Below, one piece after another: positions 59,310-64,000 of a stretch of DNA of 64,000 bases. The DNA is from Pelodera strongyloides (taxonomy: Eukaryota > Nematoda > Chromadorea > Rhabditida > Rhabditidae). Position numbers and translations under genes: made by a program. The DNA lies in assembly GCA_036852015.1 (NCBI GenBank), contig JAANDG010000107.1:62001-126000 (forward strand). Direction: 5' to 3'. Positions within the stretch are counted from its first letter, which is position 1; each line of letters begins with the position of its first letter. The notes under the pieces are model-generated. The model worked only from the letters and a program-made list of their open reading frames with translations, was not told where the DNA came from and did no database searches.

Positions 59310-62300
59310 ATGGAACCGATTGCAAAAAAGGCCCGTCTTGACAATGGAGAAAGGCGAGAAGAGGGTGATGGAAATGACTCTTTCGATGAAGATGACATAC
59401 AACCGACACCATCAGTTTACATTAGTAAGTTTAAGTTGGAGTGTATTATTTACTGTGCTTAGTGGTTAGGGGACATGTTTACTTATGGATTACTGATTGT
59501 GGCTTGCTTACCGCTTAGTGTGTATACGTTCTGAAGCTAAGACATAAGGTTTTTTTTATCATGGAGAATCGGTGATCGCCGGGTTAAAGTATCCACGTTT
59601 GGTTTGCACTGCAGCAAGTTCGACGAAGATGTTTGATTAGTTCCCCTTATAAATTGAAACGAGTTTTATAGAGCAATATTTCATATCGTATCCTTTGCAA
59701 ACCATTTTTGTGAGCTCTTAATCGTATTTTTCCGACCATTTTTTGAAATCAAAACGTTTCAAATCTATTATAACCGGCATATGAAGCGTTTCATTTCGCT
59801 TTCTCTGGTTTCAAAGTTCCAAAGTGCTGTAACACTTTAAATTTATGGACCTATTAAGTTTTGAGCATTCTGTTTCCAGTGTCCCAGCTTCCTACAACAC
59901 AGGCTGCAAATGGCGAGGGAACAAGTGGGAAGAGGCACACGACGAACCCATTTGATGTGGATGATGATAGACCACCCCAGAATCTGACCCCCCGACGACC
60001 ACCCACCATCCGGGAACAGATTGTACGTGGGTATACTGTAAAGTAGACACATTGGCATCGTACTGTATCATATCAGAAAGAGAGCGGGAGGTCCTAGATG
60101 TATACTGTATTATACTGGAGATACTTCCCGTAGGGGCAGGAGTAGGATCGTTATTCCCAGAGCAACTAAAATGGTTCGTAGGCATTCATTTGTACATAGA
60201 ACTTCTATTATGATTGAGGAAACTCCGCACTTAGCTTCATAGATTTCTGTATAATGTGTCACTTTATTTATTCTTCATTTTTGTATTTGTGCTAGTGTTG
60301 ACTGTTGCTTTACTCGACAAAACTGTACGTTGCATATATTTTTCTCATGAATTTTATGTGTGCGTAATAAATTATTATTATATTATTATTATTGTCTAAG
60401 TAGTCTTCTTACAATTATGTTCAGGGTGCCCATCACACAAGTGGTCAAGAGATTCTGCTCACCAATCAACTACACAATGAGAAGCGGTTGCGAGAGAAGG
60501 TCGGTTTTACGTACGCTTCTTTCCTGTTGACGATCAATTCATTAATGTTCTTTATGTATGTGCGTGGTTATCTTATTTGTATGTAATCATATCATGCGCT
60601 TTATCAACTGCTTTCGAAAGTTTCAGGCAGAACGCGACCGTAATGAATTACTCCATAAAATTGCACAGAAGGAAAAGCGTTTGGAAGAGGAAAAAGAACA
60701 GCTAAAGGCCGCGTACAATGCGGAATTACAGTTGTTGGCGAGTTGATCTCTATGTATTCTTTGTCAGAATATGGTTTTATATTTCCCTCCTCCGCCTACC
60801 GTAACCCAATAGAGTTCTTCTGCTCGGTAGTCTGTGTTTGCTTCAAGATGTCCCAGTAGGAGCAGTCGCGGATGTTCCGTTAGATTTAGATACTAACAGT
60901 GAAACATTGTGTCTTTGATATGGATATGAGTTCAAGATTAGTTTCTTTTATAGTAAGATGACATTATAGTAAGATGACACGTATCTTGTGCGCAAACACT
61001 TAGTGTGCTTCTTTATTTTATTCTTTATTCAGAAGAACAAAGTGACGAAGTTATCGCTCGAACGCTCGAATTTGACATTGAATGAATCACAAAATGTGAG
61101 CTTTTTTGATTATTCGAATTTTTAGTTTCGCTTATATCCGTAATCCGTACTATCGGAGGGGCGGCTGGTCGTTTCTTTGGTTCTAACAATAGTGTTGGCA
61201 ATCTCAATTTAATTTGAGTTTAGTGAGTGAGATTGTTTGACATTCACTACTAATCTGGTATTACCTTCACTTATGCCTATTTTCCAGCTCCGTCCCGATG
61301 ATGTTGTAATGAATGAATCGATGAGAAGTACTACATCTCCCGGGAATATCATACAAACGAAAAAGGTAATCTTGTTTGAAATTAGCCGGGTGAACTCGTG
61401 AACTGTCGTCATCGTGCGTATAACTGCTTCCTAGAAGAAAGTAGCTTCTTTTAGTGAGTTCTGCCTTGCTCTGCAAGACCTTCTGTCTACATTGTTCCCT
61501 GTAATCGTTTGATATAAATGGGTGCATTTTAACAGTGTGCGATTGATTCTTTAAGAAAACCCTAAATATGTGGATGTCATAGCATGCACTGTGTATAAGT
61601 TATATCGAAGAATCGAAGTTGCAATTTTTTGGGTTGTGCTACCAGCTACTTATTTGACTAGCTGCTTAACTTGCAAATAGTGGTAAGGTTGGCATTAAAT
61701 CTTGGTGTTAAGGTGGTGCCCAAGCTCAATTCGGCCGCACCATTCCCAACACCTTTCGGATCAAAGGGACAACCAGCATTCAAGAGACCTCTGCACCCAG
61801 ATTATCAGGTTTATCTACCTTTATATATGTGATTTTACGAGTTGATCACCTTGGTAACCGATTTCGATACCGTATTTTAAGCATAGGCCTTTGTCCCGTT
61901 TAATTTGGCTTCGTTAGGTATGAGTGTTGTTTTTGATTTGACCCTTTAATCAGTATCAGAATATAAAGAACCAGCACCTTGTGTCGTGTGTATGCTTCCA
62001 TTAATTGTTTTATTCAGCGACGACATAGTCAGACATTCGTAAACGTGCCAAGTCAGCCGATTAATGGAGCCCACTATGCAGGTGGTGAGCGCTCTTGTTC
62101 TTGATACGTCAACTGTTATATTTGCCCGTCCTGTTAATCTTTACCACTTCTACCTTGTAGGCTGCTTGTCTGGTTTCTGGTAATCTCCCTTCTTTACATC
62201 CTATTTGTAGCATCGACATCGGGCGGGCCGATTGACAGGGTTCTGCAAAACTTGGAGAAGAGGAAAGTGGTGACTTGTGATGCGGAGACATCGGCAGATG

Positions 62301-62797
62301 TGCCCCTTGATTATATTCAAGTGAGTTTTTAAGTGATACTGAAAGTCTTACTGTAAACGAATTTGTATGTAATAATGTAAATGTAAATGCAATAATGTAT
62401 TTCGGTTCGATCGTGATTTGTATTCGGTGTTTTCCACTGCCCATCACTATCCACAGTGGACGTCTTGTTATGCAATACAGTGTCTTGTAAGTCTTGTTTC
62501 ATTCTTTGTGAAAAGTATTCATTTGTGTGTTTTGTAGCGTCATATCACGTGTGGGTACTGTGATTTTGGAACTATCGTCACAACTGCCGTTTGTACGACA
62601 CCGAGCGAGTTATTTGACTCGAAGAAACTATGTGCCCTTCTTGCGGATAAGAGGAAGATAACTGTGGGAGAGGTAGGTTTATTATTCAAGCAATAATCTC
62701 GAAGCTGAATGAGTGCGGTGTAGTTGTGATTCTGATTGAATGTGATTTTTAGCCCCTGGATTTGTCATGGCCACCTTCAGAGTACAAAGTCGTTTAG
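59310..62797 (+). CDS. Unrecognised basic/coiled-coil protein, multi-exon model
   Basis: Exons 59310-59424, 59880-60022, 60425-60499, 61033-61095, 61288-61365, 61713-61808, 62018-62081, 62211-62320, 62538-62672 and 62753-62797 join in frame. A further exon-like frame, 60627-60746, is a strong coiled-coil segment (KEKRLEEEKEQLK) but runs to a stop with no in-frame donor. The N-terminus (PIAKKARLDNG) looks like a nuclear localisation signal; then come an acidic patch (SFDEDD), NPFDVDDD, a charged helix, a Pro/Phe-rich part (AAPFPTPFG) and a segment with CGYCDFG. A start NLS, acidic motif and coiled coil recall ATRIP, the ATR partner, but the likeness is weak. The end may instead splice near 62788 to a basic exon at 62839-62958. 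An acceptor lies 35 nt before the ATG. Confidence 0.6.
60330..60394 (+). repeat. LINE 3'-end fragment
   Basis: TTTTATGTGTGCGTAATAAATTATTATTATATTATTATTATT resembles the tail of the LINE at 49050-49098. It appears to be a 5'-truncated copy inserted in the intron before the exon at 60425; its left limit is uncertain. Confidence 0.55.
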
Positions 62798-62838
62798 TTT
62801 CTTACTTGTTTTATTGTCTTATTGGAAGTTTTATTAAG

Positions 62839-62958
62839 GTTCGCCGCCTGAAACGCGAAAAGAAACTGGCAAGTGGAAAGAAATCCAAGTCACGAACTGG
62901 AGAGAAATGTGAGAAAACGAAACGGAGGACTATCGGAGTTGGATTGGATTTCGGATAA
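62839..62958 (+). CDS. Possible alternative last exon of the coiled-coil gene
   Basis: After a TTATTAAG acceptor, a 40-codon frame rich in Lys and Arg (RRLKREKK, KKSKSRTGEK) ends at TAA 62956-62958. It would join in frame if a weak GTCGTT donor at 62789 were used, replacing the short VV ending of the previous exon. Basic nuclear-type composition fits the N-terminal localisation signal. The coupling is uncertain. Confidence 0.4.
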   Translation, partial: VRRLKREKKLASGKKSKSRTGEKCEKTKRRTIGVGLDFG

Positions 62959-64000
62959 GATCATAATAATTTTATTGTGAGAGCACGTAGTTTACTGTCA
63001 TATTGTTTCCTTCTTATTGTTGCTGTGCAGTGCAGCTATCTTACGGTATCTCAGTTCGCAATTATGTGATATGTTTTTTTTGCTCCGTTTGTGAAGCAGA
63101 ATTTCTGCAAATATAGAATCTGATGTTTTAGCAAACTAGCCTTTCTTGTGACTCGGTGCTTGTGAAAACTTTATTGTTTATTTGGTTGTTGGTCAAGAAT
63201 CTCATTGCGAATGCAGTTTTTATTTAATTTCCGGTGTGGTGGCTCTCGTATTATGGGTTTTGTTTCAAATTTACTTGCTGACTTATCTGTATAAATTGAT
63301 ATTTGTTTTTACGACCGGTTTTTTGAAAAGCATCGTGGACAACTGCATTTTTACGTATTAAATTAATTTTATTCGGAGTGGAAATCCAACATTGCGAAGC
63401 GATCGACCATTTCTCGAATAGAATGCGCTTGGCACTTCCATTTTTTTCGTTTTAGATGCGCGCTGTATCCGTTGTATGAGGGTTACATGTGTCGAATTGT
63501 GTGTTAGTTTGCTGGTTTTCCAATCAGCGTACTGTAGCTCATGAGTAGCATATGCAGACTTACAATTAACTGTGGGCGCTGATTTCGGAGATTTAATCCC
63601 ACAGAAGTAGTTTCGCAACCACCTATTATATGGCGTTACTGTCGACATCTTGGGACTTCTCTACTATGCCCTGTTTATTATTTCTTTGGTAGAATCTACG
63701 GTATGTGAACTACGGTAGTGTAGGTCACGGTAGTTCCTACGGTATGTGAACTGCGGTAGTGGAGGTCACGGTAGAATCTACGACTACAGTAGTGTGACAT
63801 TTAGCGGATTGAGTGTTTATGGCAGAACACTCAAACTGCTTCTTCACTAAAGTGCAATTCAAGTGCACGTTTAAACTAGAATCAATTTAGAGACATTTCT
63901 TCCTAATTGTAAGCATTAATGTCCGCTTCTGGTGAGCGACGTGTATAACTTATGTTAAATCTCTCGTGCTTCAAGATAAATCTTTCATAAATTGAGTATT
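62959..64000. other. Right-end intergenic sequence
   Basis: No gene recognised. It contains a half copy of the CCGGCCGG foldback family near 63311-63345 (ACCGGTTTTTTGAAAAGCAT and CGTGGACAACTG) and a short tandem repeat at 63691-63800. The minus-strand frame at 63358-63648 has no recognisable motif. Confidence 0.5.
63691..63800 (+). repeat. 41-bp tandem repeat, about 2.6 units
   Basis: CTACGGTATGTGAACT, CGGTAGTG and AGGTCACGGTAG recur with a 41-bp period at about 63691, 63732 and, degraded, 63773. CTACGGTA/TACGGTAG dominates the unit. Confidence 0.8.

Overview
This is a metazoan nuclear window: AT-rich, with intron-split genes whose acceptors are mostly TTTCAG or TTTTAG, foldback transposons, tRNA-derived SINEs, a LINE and microsatellites. 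The gene set (ephrin, Kv4/Shal channel, UDP-glucuronate decarboxylase) shows a bilaterian invertebrate. Good splice acceptors lie just upstream of several start codons, which would suit a lineage with spliced-leader trans-splicing such as nematodes or tunicates. The sequence alone does not fix the phylum.

Layout. 2.36-3.34 kb (+): a three-exon gene for a small secreted protein (89 aa) with a signal peptide, acidic N-glycosylation-rich middle and GPI-type tail. 4.34-16.38 kb (-): a complete six-exon GPI-anchored ephrin (180 aa). Its second intron holds a 4-kb block of tandem arrays: a 269-bp duplication, about nine ~137-bp units and about twelve 129-bp units carrying a TGACGTCA octamer, bracketed by GC-rich hairpins. 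16.4-34.9 kb: no gene recognised; CT/GA microsatellites, foldback elements including a 665-bp nested palindrome, and pseudo-tRNA fragments. 34.96-44.07 kb (+): a complete 18-exon Kv4 channel (584 aa) from the KChIP-binding N-terminus to a C-terminal VSSL. 45.0-49.1 kb (+): a decayed CR1/Jockey-like LINE. 52.37-57.71 kb (+): a complete 13-exon UXS1-type UDP-xylose synthase (493 aa). 59.31-62.8 kb (+): a multi-exon gene for an unrecognised basic/coiled-coil protein, possibly incomplete in my model.

The exon models were assembled by hand: every exon listed for the ephrin, Kv4, UXS1 and small secreted genes joins in a consistent reading frame with GT..AG borders, and the products match the known families end to end where a family is named. 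No pathway links the neighbours, although UXS1 supplies UDP-xylose for proteoglycans and ephrin and Kv4 act at the cell surface.

The most unusual material is in the introns and the gene-poor stretch. Several foldback families share the same TTAA-AGCGAA ends but have unrelated interiors (one encloses a tRNA-like sequence), one palindrome contains further palindromes, and the satellite block inside the ephrin intron is organised around short perfect palindromes.
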